Source of the DNA: Tropicimonas marinistellae
GTDB taxonomy: Bacteria; Pseudomonadota; Alphaproteobacteria; Rhodobacterales; Rhodobacteraceae
Assembly: GCF_001509585.1 (NCBI RefSeq)
Contig: NZ_LNCI01000002.1
Coordinates: 574,775 to 638,774, forward strand
DNA length: 64,000 bases
Reading direction: 5' to 3'
Below, one piece after another: positions 20,851 to 29,127 of the stretch. The first letter of the stretch is position 1. Each line of letters starts with the position of its first letter. The notes under the pieces were generated by a model, which searched no databases, was not told the DNA's origin, and saw nothing but the letters and a program-made list of their open reading frames with translations. The position numbers and the translations under genes are program-made.

Positions 20851-21830
20851 CGCTCGCCTTCGCCTTTCCCTGGGCCATCGTCCTGCTGCCCGCGCCCTGG
20901 CTGGTCTGGCGGTTCGCGCCGCCATATCGCGAGCGCAGCACGGGAATTCGGATTCCCTTCTTTCGGCAGATCACGCAGGCTGCGGGTCTGGAGCCGAAAC
21001 CCGGGGCGCAGGTGCTGCGGCGCAGGCGGTTGCAGATGGCGCTGGCGATTGTCGGCTGGGTTCTGCTTGTCATCGGGTTGGCGCGGCCCGAACTGCTAGG
21101 CCAGCAGATGGTGGTCGAGAAGTCCGCGCGCGACATGGTGCTGGCGGTAGACCTCTCGGGCTCGATGGACGCCCGAGACATGGCGGTTCCGGATGGGCCG
21201 CCGCAACAGCGCTTGCAGGTGGTCAAGGACGTGGTGGGCGACTTCATCGAGGCCCGGCAGGGCGACCGGATCGCGCTGATCGTCTTCGGCACCCGCGCCT
21301 TCGTCCAGACCCCTTTCACGGAGGACCTGGACTCCGTCCGCACCCTGCTGGACCGCACGGCGGTCGGCATGGCGGGGCCGGATACGGCCATCGGCGATGC
21401 CATCGGCCTCGCGATCCGGACCTTCGAGACGTCTCAGGTGGATCAGCGCCTGCTGGTGCTGCTCTCCGACGGGGCGGACACCTCCAGCCGGATGTCGCCG
21501 GTGAATGCCGCCGAGATCGCGGCGCAGGAGGGCGTGCGCATCTATACCATCGGGGTGGGCGACCCGAACGGCTCCGGCGACGACAAGGTGGACCTTGAGG
21601 CGCTGGAGGATATTGCCACGCGCGCCGGTGGCGCCTTCTACTACGCCACGGACGGGGCCGGGCTGGAGGCTGTCTACGACGAGATCGAGGCACTGAATCC
21701 GCGTCTGACGGAGACCGTCACCTTCCAGCCCAAGCAGCCGCTTGCCTGGGTGGCCTTTGCCAGCGCGGCAGTGATCGTGACGCTTGGACTTGCCTGGCTT
21801 GCCGTCACGACGCGCGCACGGGTGGCATGA
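20847..21830 (+). CDS. VWA domain membrane protein (BatA-like)
   Basis: A 327-residue protein with two N-terminal membrane segments (about 5-22 and 60-78), a von Willebrand A domain with an intact metal-ion-dependent adhesion site (DLSGSMDA and later TAIGDAIGL, LLSDGAD) and a C-terminal transmembrane helix. It fits BatA of the Bat (aerotolerance-named) operons. The VWA domain should face the periplasm (inference from the helix arrangement). The start overlaps the DUF4381 stop by ATGA. Confidence 0.9.
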   Translation: MTLAFAFPWAIVLLPAPWLVWRFAPPYRERSTGIRIPFFRQITQAAGLEPKPGAQVLRRRRLQMALAIVGWVLLVIGLARPELLGQQMVVEKSARDMVLAVDLSGSMDARDMAVPDGPPQQRLQVVKDVVGDFIEARQGDRIALIVFGTRAFVQTPFTEDLDSVRTLLDRTAVGMAGPDTAIGDAIGLAIRTFETSQVDQRLLVLLSDGADTSSRMSPVNAAEIAAQEGVRIYTIGVGDPNGSGDDKVDLEALEDIATRAGGAFYYATDGAGLEAVYDEIEALNPRLTETVTFQPKQPLAWVAFASAAVIVTLGLAWLAVTTRARVA

Positions 21831-23374
21831 TGGACAGGGTCCTCGACGCCATCGCTGCCTTGCACCTGCTTCGCCCGATCTGGTGCCTGCTCCTACCCGT
21901 CGTGGCGTTCATCTGGTGGCGCGTGCGCCGCCGGCAGACCGCGGGAGAGAAGCCGCCCACCGGGATCGCACCGCATCTGGCGGAGGCCCTGACCGTTGGC
22001 GCCGGAGGTGCGCGCAGGATCTACGCGATTGACGGGGTCGCGCTGGCGCTCTGCCTGACCATCCTGGCCGCCGCCGGCCCGACATGGAGCCGCGTTCCCA
22101 ACCCGCTCCTGGCGCAGACCGCACCCCTGGTGGTGGCGCTGAAGGTGAGCGAGTCGATGCAGGCGCCGGATGTGCCGCCCAACCGGCTGGAACGCGCGCG
22201 CTTCAAGATACTCGATCTGGTCAACCGCCGCGCCGGCGCCCGCACGGCCCTCATTGCCTATGCCGGGACGGCGCACCGGGTCGCGCCGTTGACCGATGAC
22301 CCGAATATCCTGCGCGCGATGCTGGAAGCCCTGTCGCCGGAGGTCATGCCGGTGCCCGGTGACAACGCGACCGCCGCGCTCGCCTTCGCACGGGAAGACC
22401 TCGCCAGTTCCGAAACGCCCGGCGCGATCCTCTTCGTGCTGGATGCGCTGAACAGCGCGGATGCGGCCGCCTTCGCGGAGACGGATGCGGATGCGGATGG
22501 CCCGCCGGTGCTCTTTCTGCAGGTCGCGCCCGAGGGCGATCCGGGCGCGGCATTGTCGCAAATCCCACCCGACCGCGTGATCCGGCTGACCGCGGACGAC
22601 TCCGATCTGGCGCAGATCGAACGGGCGGCGGAATCCGCGTATCGGGCGGCGCTTCTGGGTGACGAGCGGCTCGACTGGGACGACCGTGGCTGGATGCTCG
22701 GCTGGCTGGTCGTGCCGCTCTTCCTGCTGTGGTTCCGCCGTGGCTGGACAATGCGATGGGCGCTGCTGCTGGCGGCCGGGCTGGGGGCGGGGGGCGCGGC
22801 GCCCGCGCGCGCCGATCCTGTCGACTGGTTCTTCACCCCGGACCAGCAAGGCATGATGGCCTATCGGAACAAGGATTTCGCGCGTGCGGGCGAGCTTTTC
22901 CTCGATCCCATGTGGCGGGCGCAGGCGATGTTCCGCGCCGGGCAATACCCCGCCGCGGCCGATGTCTATGCCCGACTGGATACCGCCGCGGCAGCGTTCG
23001 GCGAGGGAATGGCGCGTACCCGGAACCGCGAATACCGCCCCGCCATCGCCGCCTATGAACGGGCGCTCGAATTGCAGCCCGACTTCCCGGAAGCGGCGTG
23101 GAACCTGGAGGTGACGAAGGCCATCCTCGACTTCGTGGAGACCGCCCGCGAGCAAAGCGACACCGGCGAGGAGGCCGGGATCGGCGCCGATGACGTGGTC
23201 TTCGACAACGAGGCGCAACGCGGCGCGGAGACCCAGAAGGATTACGCGCAGGAGGAAGCGCAGGCGGATTTCCAGACGGCGGACCAGTGGATGCGGTCGG
23301 TCGACACCGATATGGGCGATTTCCTACGCCAGCGGTTCCTGCAGGAGAATGCGGCCGGGGAGGCTTCGGAATGA
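21827..23374 (+). CDS. VWA plus TPR membrane protein (BatB/BatC fusion) with altered MIDAS
   Basis: A 515-residue protein with two N-terminal membrane helices (about 15-33 and 66-82), a VWA-like domain (about 98-275), further hydrophobic helices (about 283-325), and a C-terminal TPR region (about 340-430) followed by an acidic Gln-rich tail. This equals BatB fused to BatC. The MIDAS, expected as DxSxS, reads KVSES near residue 106, so the first metal ligand is missing and metal-dependent binding is doubtful. Two adjacent ATGs exist (21827 and 21830); the first overlaps the upstream stop. Confidence 0.87.
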   Translation: MMDRVLDAIAALHLLRPIWCLLLPVVAFIWWRVRRRQTAGEKPPTGIAPHLAEALTVGAGGARRIYAIDGVALALCLTILAAAGPTWSRVPNPLLAQTAPLVVALKVSESMQAPDVPPNRLERARFKILDLVNRRAGARTALIAYAGTAHRVAPLTDDPNILRAMLEALSPEVMPVPGDNATAALAFAREDLASSETPGAILFVLDALNSADAAAFAETDADADGPPVLFLQVAPEGDPGAALSQIPPDRVIRLTADDSDLAQIERAAESAYRAALLGDERLDWDDRGWMLGWLVVPLFLLWFRRGWTMRWALLLAAGLGAGGAAPARADPVDWFFTPDQQGMMAYRNKDFARAGELFLDPMWRAQAMFRAGQYPAAADVYARLDTAAAAFGEGMARTRNREYRPAIAAYERALELQPDFPEAAWNLEVTKAILDFVETAREQSDTGEEAGIGADDVVFDNEAQRGAETQKDYAQEEAQADFQTADQWMRSVDTDMGDFLRQRFLQENAAGEASE

Positions 23375-24678
23375 ACGGGGTGGTCGTGCGCAGCATCGGG
23401 TGTGCATTCGGGCTATGCCTCTGGGCAATGGCGATTGCGCAGGAGGCACCGGTGGACGACGCGCCCTCGGCACCTCTCGTGTCGGCGGAGCTGGAGCCCG
23501 CGAGCGTCGTCGTCGGGCAGCCGGCCGTCCTGCGGCTGAAGGTGCTTGTGCCCACGTGGTTGCCGCAGCCGCCGTCCTTTCCGGCGCTGGACCTGCCAAA
23601 CGTGATCACCCGACTGCCGGAACGCGCCTCGGGACCGATCAGCGAACAGGTCGGCGGGGAGACGTGGTCCGGCGTTTCGCGCGCCTACCGGCTCTATCCG
23701 ATGGTTCCGGGCCAGATCGCGTTGCCGCCGCAGCAGATCGGCGTCACCTATGCGGACCCGGACACGACGCAACCCGTGACCGCGCAGGTTGCGCTGGATC
23801 CGATTGCGCTGACCGCCACCGTTCCGGAGGCCGCCGCCGGGCTCGATCCGATGATCCTCGCCACGGGGCTGTCGCTGGAGCAGAATATCGAGGGCGGAGA
23901 GGGTCCGCTGTCCGCCGGCGATGCCGTTGTGCGCAGTGTGACCGCGACCATCGCGGGCACGTCCCCCCTGTTCCTTCCCCCGCTGATCCCCGATCTCAAT
24001 GCGGAGCCCGTTCAGGCGCATGCCAGGGAGCCCGCCGTCGCGGAACGGGAGGACCGGGGCGTCATGTCAGGCCAGCGCACCGAAACCGTGACCTACGTGG
24101 CGCGCTATGGCGGCGTCGTGGACCTTCCGGCGATCTCCGTCGACTGGTTCAACGTCGATACGGGGCAGGTGGAGACGGCGGAAGTCGCCGGGACGACGCT
24201 CACCGTGGATGCGCCGTCGCCGCCGCGCGAGCCGCGTCTGACACGTCGCCAGGTGATCGCGCTGGCGCTCGCGGCGGGCGTGCTCGCGGCGGCGGCATGG
24301 CTTCTGCGCCGCTTCGCGTGGCCGCCATTGCGCAGCTACCTTTCCGAACGGCGGGCCGCGCGCGAGGCGAGCGAGGCGCATGCTGCCAACGGCGTGCGCC
24401 AGGCCATTTCGGCGCACGACCTGCATGGCGTGTTCACCGCACTCGATAGCTGGGACGCGCGGTGTCCCGCCGATGCGGGGAAGGGCACGGACGAGGAACG
24501 GCGCCTCGCGGCGGCGCTTCATTCCATCGGTGCGGCGAAATACGGTGGCGCGCCGGGGCCGCGGGATGCCGATTGGACCGCCCTCGACGCGGCCTTCGTC
24601 GCGGTCCGGACCGCGCGCGTCCATGGCCCATCAGGGATGGACGGCACGGCGGCCCTGCCGCCGATGAACCCGACTTGA
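23371..24678 (+). CDS. BatD-like protein
   Basis: A 435-residue protein with a signal peptide (about residues 1-22), a beta-sandwich-rich periplasmic region with BatD features (VVGQPAVLRLKVL; YRLYPMVPGQIALPP), a transmembrane helix near 293-312 and a cytoplasmic Arg/Ala-rich tail. BatD (oxygen-tolerance family) closes the Bat operons. The ATG overlaps the upstream stop by ATGA, with GGGGAGG upstream. The operon seems to end here, with 80 bp before trmO. Confidence 0.87.
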   Translation: MNGVVVRSIGCAFGLCLWAMAIAQEAPVDDAPSAPLVSAELEPASVVVGQPAVLRLKVLVPTWLPQPPSFPALDLPNVITRLPERASGPISEQVGGETWSGVSRAYRLYPMVPGQIALPPQQIGVTYADPDTTQPVTAQVALDPIALTATVPEAAAGLDPMILATGLSLEQNIEGGEGPLSAGDAVVRSVTATIAGTSPLFLPPLIPDLNAEPVQAHAREPAVAEREDRGVMSGQRTETVTYVARYGGVVDLPAISVDWFNVDTGQVETAEVAGTTLTVDAPSPPREPRLTRRQVIALALAAGVLAAAAWLLRRFAWPPLRSYLSERRAAREASEAHAANGVRQAISAHDLHGVFTALDSWDARCPADAGKGTDEERRLAAALHSIGAAKYGGAPGPRDADWTALDAAFVAVRTARVHGPSGMDGTAALPPMNPT

Positions 24679-24758
24679 CGGCATGCGACCTTCCGCGCGT
24701 GGTGCGGCTGGGCGGGAGGCGCCACGCTGTAGCGGCAACTGTCCGCCCGGAGGCGCCC

Positions 24759-25265
24759 ATGACCGTACCCGACGCCCATCTGCCCGCGCTCCGGCCGGGC
24801 GAGGAATGCCTGCCCGGCGGCCCCACATTGCAGCCGGAGGCAAGGCTCTGCTTCATCGGCCGGGTGCGCACGCCCTGGGCGCCCGGAGATTGCCCGCGAA
24901 ACATCGGAGCGGCGCGCGACAGCGGAGAACACGCGCGGATCGAATTGGCCGAGGGATACGCGAAGGCGCTGACGGGCTTGTCGGTTGGCCAGGCGGTGAT
25001 CGTCATCTACTGGATGGACCGGGCGCGCCGGGACCTGCTGATTCAGGCGCCACGACATGCGGACGGTCCGCGCGGGACATTCGCGCTGCGCTCGCCCAAC
25101 CGGCCGAACCCGCTGGCGATGTCCACGGTCGAGATACGCGCGATCGACCTCGATGCGGGCATCCTGGAGATCGATGCGCTGGACTGCTTCGACGGCACGC
25201 CGATTGTCGACCTGAAGCCCTGGCTTCCGACCATCGATGCGCCTCCCGGAGGCGCGGGTTCGTAG
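24759..25265 (+). CDS. trmO: tRNA (adenine(37)-N6)-methyltransferase TrmO-like
   Basis: A 168-residue protein of the TrmO/TsaA (formerly YaeB/VirR) family, which methylates N6-threonylcarbamoyl-adenosine 37 of tRNA using SAM. The signature RSPNRPNPLAMSTVEI (about residues 105-120) and the end motif LDCFDGTPIVDLKPWLP are present. It is short compared with E. coli TrmO (about 235 residues) and lacks the C-terminal domain, as is common in alphaproteobacterial versions. GGAGG lies six bases upstream of the ATG at 24759. Confidence 0.82.
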   Translation: MTVPDAHLPALRPGEECLPGGPTLQPEARLCFIGRVRTPWAPGDCPRNIGAARDSGEHARIELAEGYAKALTGLSVGQAVIVIYWMDRARRDLLIQAPRHADGPRGTFALRSPNRPNPLAMSTVEIRAIDLDAGILEIDALDCFDGTPIVDLKPWLPTIDAPPGGAGS

Positions 25266-26175
25266 GCCTCAGACATGCCGCCGCGAATCGATTCGGTGGG
25301 GGAAAGCGGAAGATTCGCGTACAATTTTGACCGCAGGCGCCGGATTGGTGAGGTTTCGGCGCGTCCCAAACTTGCCGCATTCTCGCCACTTACGTTGACG
25401 GACAGGAAACAGATCGGGTCGAGTTCGCGCACACACTGTTCTCGTTGTGGAAACGATGTCCGCGAGTCGGTGCGGCGGTTGCTTGGGCTCGGGCGCGCGC
25501 CAGGCGTCTAAAACGACCTGATTACTTGCCACTATCCGAAAAACGCGGTTCGGTGAGCGGTTTTGTGTCGGAAACAATCAATCTTTGGGCGAACTTCTGC
25601 CGAGAGGCGCAATTATACACCTTGCCCTTGGTTATGCCCTTGCTCTGCCGCTTTTCGGACATTTTTCCTTCCGTGGATCTCCGGCTGCGGGGTACACTAT
25701 GACTGTCCGACTTGGGGGGGCGATGTTCTGTTGGCCACGAGGGTGGTCGCGCTGAGATGCGTAACGCTGCTGTTATGGAACGATGAAATCGTGCGAATGC
25801 CCGCCGAGTGCGGGCAGGCCGGGTGCTTGAGAAGAATGGACGGTGTGTGTCGTTCGTCTTCCTCCCGTTTGGTCACATGCCCGTTTCACGTTTCACGGCA
25901 CCCTGCGTACAGTCGCGTACCGAACTTCAGGCCATGCGTTGCCTCAGACGGCTTCGACGAGACAAGTGACGGTGAGTGGACTGAATTGATGGCTGCCGCA
26001 AAGAAGCATTTCTTACCGACGCCCGGATTTTACCCGGGAGAGGGGGGGAGCCATATGTACCCGCTGTTTGGCGGATTTGACGATGTGTATTCTTGCGAGT
26101 GCCTTTTGATGAGTGGGAGCGTTGCACCGGTGGATTGTGGCCGCGGTTCTCCGGTGGTGTGTGTTGGGGGCGGCT
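25266..26175. other. 910-bp region without a recognised gene upstream of the Hint/RTX gene
   Basis: This stretch is noticeably richer in A and T than its neighbours and contains T- and A-rich runs (for example near 25350, 25500-25580, 25590-25690). I could not find an open frame with a good start and family likeness. It probably holds the promoter and a long untranslated leader for the secreted Hint/RTX protein. No tRNA, riboswitch or transposon end was recognised. Confidence 0.45.
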
Positions 26176-28320
26176 GTGAATAGGCACGAACTCGATTTTA
26201 ATGACCTTGGTGCTGGATCCCTCGTTTCGGATCAGTATTCGGAATGGGGGGTCCAGATTTCCTCCAAGGATGCCAGCCATCCACCCATGATCTTCGACAC
26301 CGCCCGCCCGACCGGCGGCGATCGGGATCTGCATACCCACAATTTGCACAAGGTGCTGATCCTGTCGGAAGACGGCGATACGCGCGACCCCGACGACAAT
26401 GCGCATGGCGGAACGCTCGTGTTCGACTTCGACAGGGCGGCCGCGGTTGAGAGCCTGCGGGTTCTGGATACCGAAGAGGGCGGGTCGGTTGCCTGTTTCG
26501 ACGCCGAGGGAACGCTGATCAAGAAGGTCGCGCTGCCGCACACCGCCGACAACGGTCAGGCCGATGTGGAGATCGATGCCGAGGGTGTTTACCGGATGGA
26601 GGTCACGCTCGCGGGCTCCGCGGCGGTCGACAACCTCTGTTTCGCGATCGATCCGGAATGCGAGGACGGGTTGAACGGGATCGTCGAGGGCGACGAAACC
26701 GACAATCTCATCGATCTTGGCTACGACGGCGACCCGCAGGGCGACCGGATCGACAATGGCGACGCGATCCTGCCGGGGCAGGGACCCGATGACGATATCG
26801 TCTTTGCCGGCGGCGGCGACGATACCGTATTCGGCGAGCAGGGCGACGACAGGATCTATGGCGACCGCGCTTTCGGCGAGCCGGGACCCGTGGAAATCAC
26901 GATCACGGACAGCGACGCGCATTTCGAGAACAAGCTCTTCGCCTACACGATCGATCCGGAGAGCGGCGATGTGAGCCATCTGGTCATCCTGAGCGAGAAC
27001 GCGAAGGACGACGTCGGCAAGACGTTCTCGTACGACGTGAATTCCGCCTGCGGTGTCTTCGGCATCGGCATCGTCAGCCCCGAGGGTGTGTTCCTCTCGT
27101 CGGGCTACGGTGAAAACCTCGACCTCAATACTGACGGCAAGCTGCATACGGTCGGGCTGGGCGAGGAGGAGGACGGATCCGTCACCATCGGGTTCGAGGA
27201 TTTGCGCTGTCTTGGCGACCGGGATTTCAACGATGTGATCGTCAATGTGAACCTCGGGACCTCCGGTGCCGAGTTCGACAACGCCCATTACGACTACGTG
27301 TCCGACGGGCCGGGCATCGACGACAGCGGGACCGGCGACGACATTCTCGACGGTGGGGCCGGAGACGATGTTCTTTTTGGCCAGAAGGGCGACGATACGC
27401 TGATTGGCGGCGCCGGCAGCGACAAGGCCTTCGGCGGCGTGGGCAACGATACCTTTATCGGTGATGCCGGGCAGCCCGGCGCCGGAGCCGACCTGATGGT
27501 CGGCGGCGACGACAAGGACACGTTCACCGGCGTCGATATTGGCGACGTGATCAGGGGCGGCGCGGGGGGTGTCGATCAGGACACGCTTGACCTGCGCGGC
27601 AGCGGGCCGATCAGGCTCGTGAACATCCGCCCCGACAGCGACGGCAACGGGTTCGATGGGACGGTGGAATTCCTGGATGCGCCGGGTGGCCACGTGTCCG
27701 GTCGCGCGCATTTCACCAATATCGAGACGATCATCCCGTGTTTCACGCCGGGGACGCGGATTGCGACGCCGACCGGCGAGAAGCTCGTGGAGCAGCTGAC
27801 CGCGGGCGACAAGGTTCTCACGCGGGACAACGGCGTTCAGCAAATCCGCTGGTACGGACAGAAACGGATCGACTACGCGAAGCTCGGTGGCCTGCCGCAT
27901 TTGCAGCCCGTGCTGATCCAGGCGGGCGCCCTGGGCGGCGGGCTTCCGGAGCAAGACATGCTGGTTTCGCCCAATCACCGCATGCTGGTGACGAACGATC
28001 GCGCCTCGCTCTACTTCGACGACCACGAGGTGCTGATCGCCGCCAAGCATCTGGTCGACAACCGCGGAATCCGCAGCCTGCGGACGTCGATCACGACCTA
28101 TATCCACTTCATGTTCGACCAGCACGAGGTGGTGCTGGCCAACGGTGCATGGAGCGAGAGTTTCCAGCCGGGAAGCCATTCGATGCGCGGTCTCGGCAAC
28201 GCGCAGCGGGACGAGATTCTGGCGTTGTTCCCGGATCTGGCGACAGAGAAAGGGCAGGGCGGCTATGCCGCGGCGCGCAAGACGTTGAAGCGGCACGAGG
28301 CCGTTCTACTGTGTCATTGA
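26176..28320 (+). CDS. RTX/Hint-domain secreted protein with DUF4114
   Basis: About 714 residues. Order: an N-terminal beta domain with GAGSLVSDQYSEWGVQIS, a first group of RTX nonapeptides (GGGDDTVFGEQGDDRIYGD), a DUF4114-like domain (SHLVILSENAKDDVGKTF to DFNDVIVNVN), a second RTX group (GAGDDVLFGQKGDDTLIGG), and a C-terminal Hint domain beginning PCFTPGTRIATPTGE with Cys522 and later VSPNHRMLV. No splicing-type C-terminal HN-C is seen, so self-cleavage rather than splicing is likely. RTX repeats imply export by a type I system and calcium binding; no exporter is adjacent. GTG 26176 is chosen after GGGGGCG; an in-frame GTG at 26113 would add 21 residues. Confidence 0.87.
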   Translation: MNRHELDFNDLGAGSLVSDQYSEWGVQISSKDASHPPMIFDTARPTGGDRDLHTHNLHKVLILSEDGDTRDPDDNAHGGTLVFDFDRAAAVESLRVLDTEEGGSVACFDAEGTLIKKVALPHTADNGQADVEIDAEGVYRMEVTLAGSAAVDNLCFAIDPECEDGLNGIVEGDETDNLIDLGYDGDPQGDRIDNGDAILPGQGPDDDIVFAGGGDDTVFGEQGDDRIYGDRAFGEPGPVEITITDSDAHFENKLFAYTIDPESGDVSHLVILSENAKDDVGKTFSYDVNSACGVFGIGIVSPEGVFLSSGYGENLDLNTDGKLHTVGLGEEEDGSVTIGFEDLRCLGDRDFNDVIVNVNLGTSGAEFDNAHYDYVSDGPGIDDSGTGDDILDGGAGDDVLFGQKGDDTLIGGAGSDKAFGGVGNDTFIGDAGQPGAGADLMVGGDDKDTFTGVDIGDVIRGGAGGVDQDTLDLRGSGPIRLVNIRPDSDGNGFDGTVEFLDAPGGHVSGRAHFTNIETIIPCFTPGTRIATPTGEKLVEQLTAGDKVLTRDNGVQQIRWYGQKRIDYAKLGGLPHLQPVLIQAGALGGGLPEQDMLVSPNHRMLVTNDRASLYFDDHEVLIAAKHLVDNRGIRSLRTSITTYIHFMFDQHEVVLANGAWSESFQPGSHSMRGLGNAQRDEILALFPDLATEKGQGGYAAARKTLKRHEAVLLCH

Positions 28321-28473
28321 GTTTGGTGAGTATTGGGGTGTGCTTTTTGTGAGATGCGAGTGACTTAGGTGTGTTGGGTGCGTTATTTCGATAATCCCTT
28401 TGTGTGTTACCGAGTGGCGTTGGTTGTGTAATGAGTGGACCCCCTGTTGGTGGGCACCTGGGGGTGTCTGAGC

Positions 28474-28495
28474 GGGGGAGCCCTGGGGCTCCCCC
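28474..28495 (+). terminator. Intrinsic terminator downstream of the Hint/RTX gene
   Basis: GGGGGAGCCC (28474-28483) pairs perfectly with GGGCTCCCCC (28486-28495) over ten base pairs, followed by GTTTCGTTTT. It lies about 150 bp after the Hint/RTX stop codon. Confidence 0.8.
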
Positions 28496-28547
28496 GTTTC
28501 GTTTTACGTTGCGGCGGAACGGGTCGCCGGCGGACGGTGCCCGAAAA

Positions 28548-29003
28548 GACTCACTTCTCCCGAAAATTCCGCGCCCCGGCATTCCGGCAGCGCGGCCTGC
28601 CTCCAGATGGCTATGGTGACCGCGAGATAAACGGCCCCGTTCGAGGGCCGGAGAGGCAGGCATGATCAACAGCAAGGCAGCGGGCGCCCGGCGGCCCGGG
28701 CAAGACGACGTGACCCCGCGGCGGAGTTTCCACTTTCCCACGCGTGCTGGCGTGCAGACCGACTCCGGACGGAAACCGGCGGCGCGGTTGCGGCCGGGGG
28801 ATGTCCTTCGCATCCCCGGTTTCACGCATTGCGCGCAGGTCCTGTGGGTTGCTGTCGGCGCGCGCGTGACGGTCATTTGCGGGCGTCCGGGAGGGCGCCG
28901 GAGCGATCATCCGAGCGTTGGACATGTCTCGCCGGAGACGGGAAAACTCGTTCTTTCCAGAATGCCACGGCCGGGGATGCCGGGCGCGGTGAGCTTGCAA
29001 TAG
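28548..29003 (+). repeat. Duplicated short segment, possible gene remnants
   Basis: The segment about 28528-28600 and the segment about 28932-28995 are recognisably related. Translated rightward they give SPADGARKDSLLPKIPRPGI and SPETGKLVLSRMPRPGMPG, each soon followed by a stop. The second copy is the end of the small open gene at 28662; the first stands alone. This looks like two ends of a duplicated or decaying gene. Confidence 0.45.
28662..29003 (+). pseudogene. Possible truncated Hint-like protein
   Basis: An open frame of 113 residues with a GAGAGGCAGG ribosome-binding sequence right before the ATG. Residues about 30-70 follow the opening pattern of a Hint domain, with a T-x-x-G...L-R-P-G-D-V-L core and a following QVLWV, comparable to the TPTGE...LTAGDKVL and QQIRWYG parts of the Hint protein just upstream; the PCFTPGT start and the VSPNHR block are missing. 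It may be a small functional protein or the remnant of a second Hint gene. Base composition fits coding. Not certain. Confidence 0.35.
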
Positions 29004-29127
29004 CGCCACGCGTCCCCCCGGCGGCCCCGGGGGACGGGTGTCATCTGCTCGCCGCCCGTCCCCCGTCTGGTTGACCGCATCTGCCGTCCGGCAGACGACA
29101 TTCCCTGCCTGCAGGACCCGCCCGGGC
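29004..29127. other. Intergenic region before the convergent demethylase gene
   Basis: A 124-bp gap between the possible Hint remnant and the end of the convergent GcvT-type gene. No clear terminator with a T-tract was seen; GC-rich inverted stretches occur around 29020-29040. Confidence 0.35.

Noticed and set aside
25563..26183. Possible 206-residue protein upstream of the Hint/RTX gene
   Set aside because: Cys/Arg-rich random-looking sequence without a ribosome-binding site, weak codon bias, and overlap with the likely start of the Hint/RTX gene.
25927..28296. 789-codon leftward frame opposite the Hint/RTX gene
   Set aside because: No recognisable domain and composition typical of antisense frames; the rightward strand encodes RTX, DUF4114 and Hint motifs.
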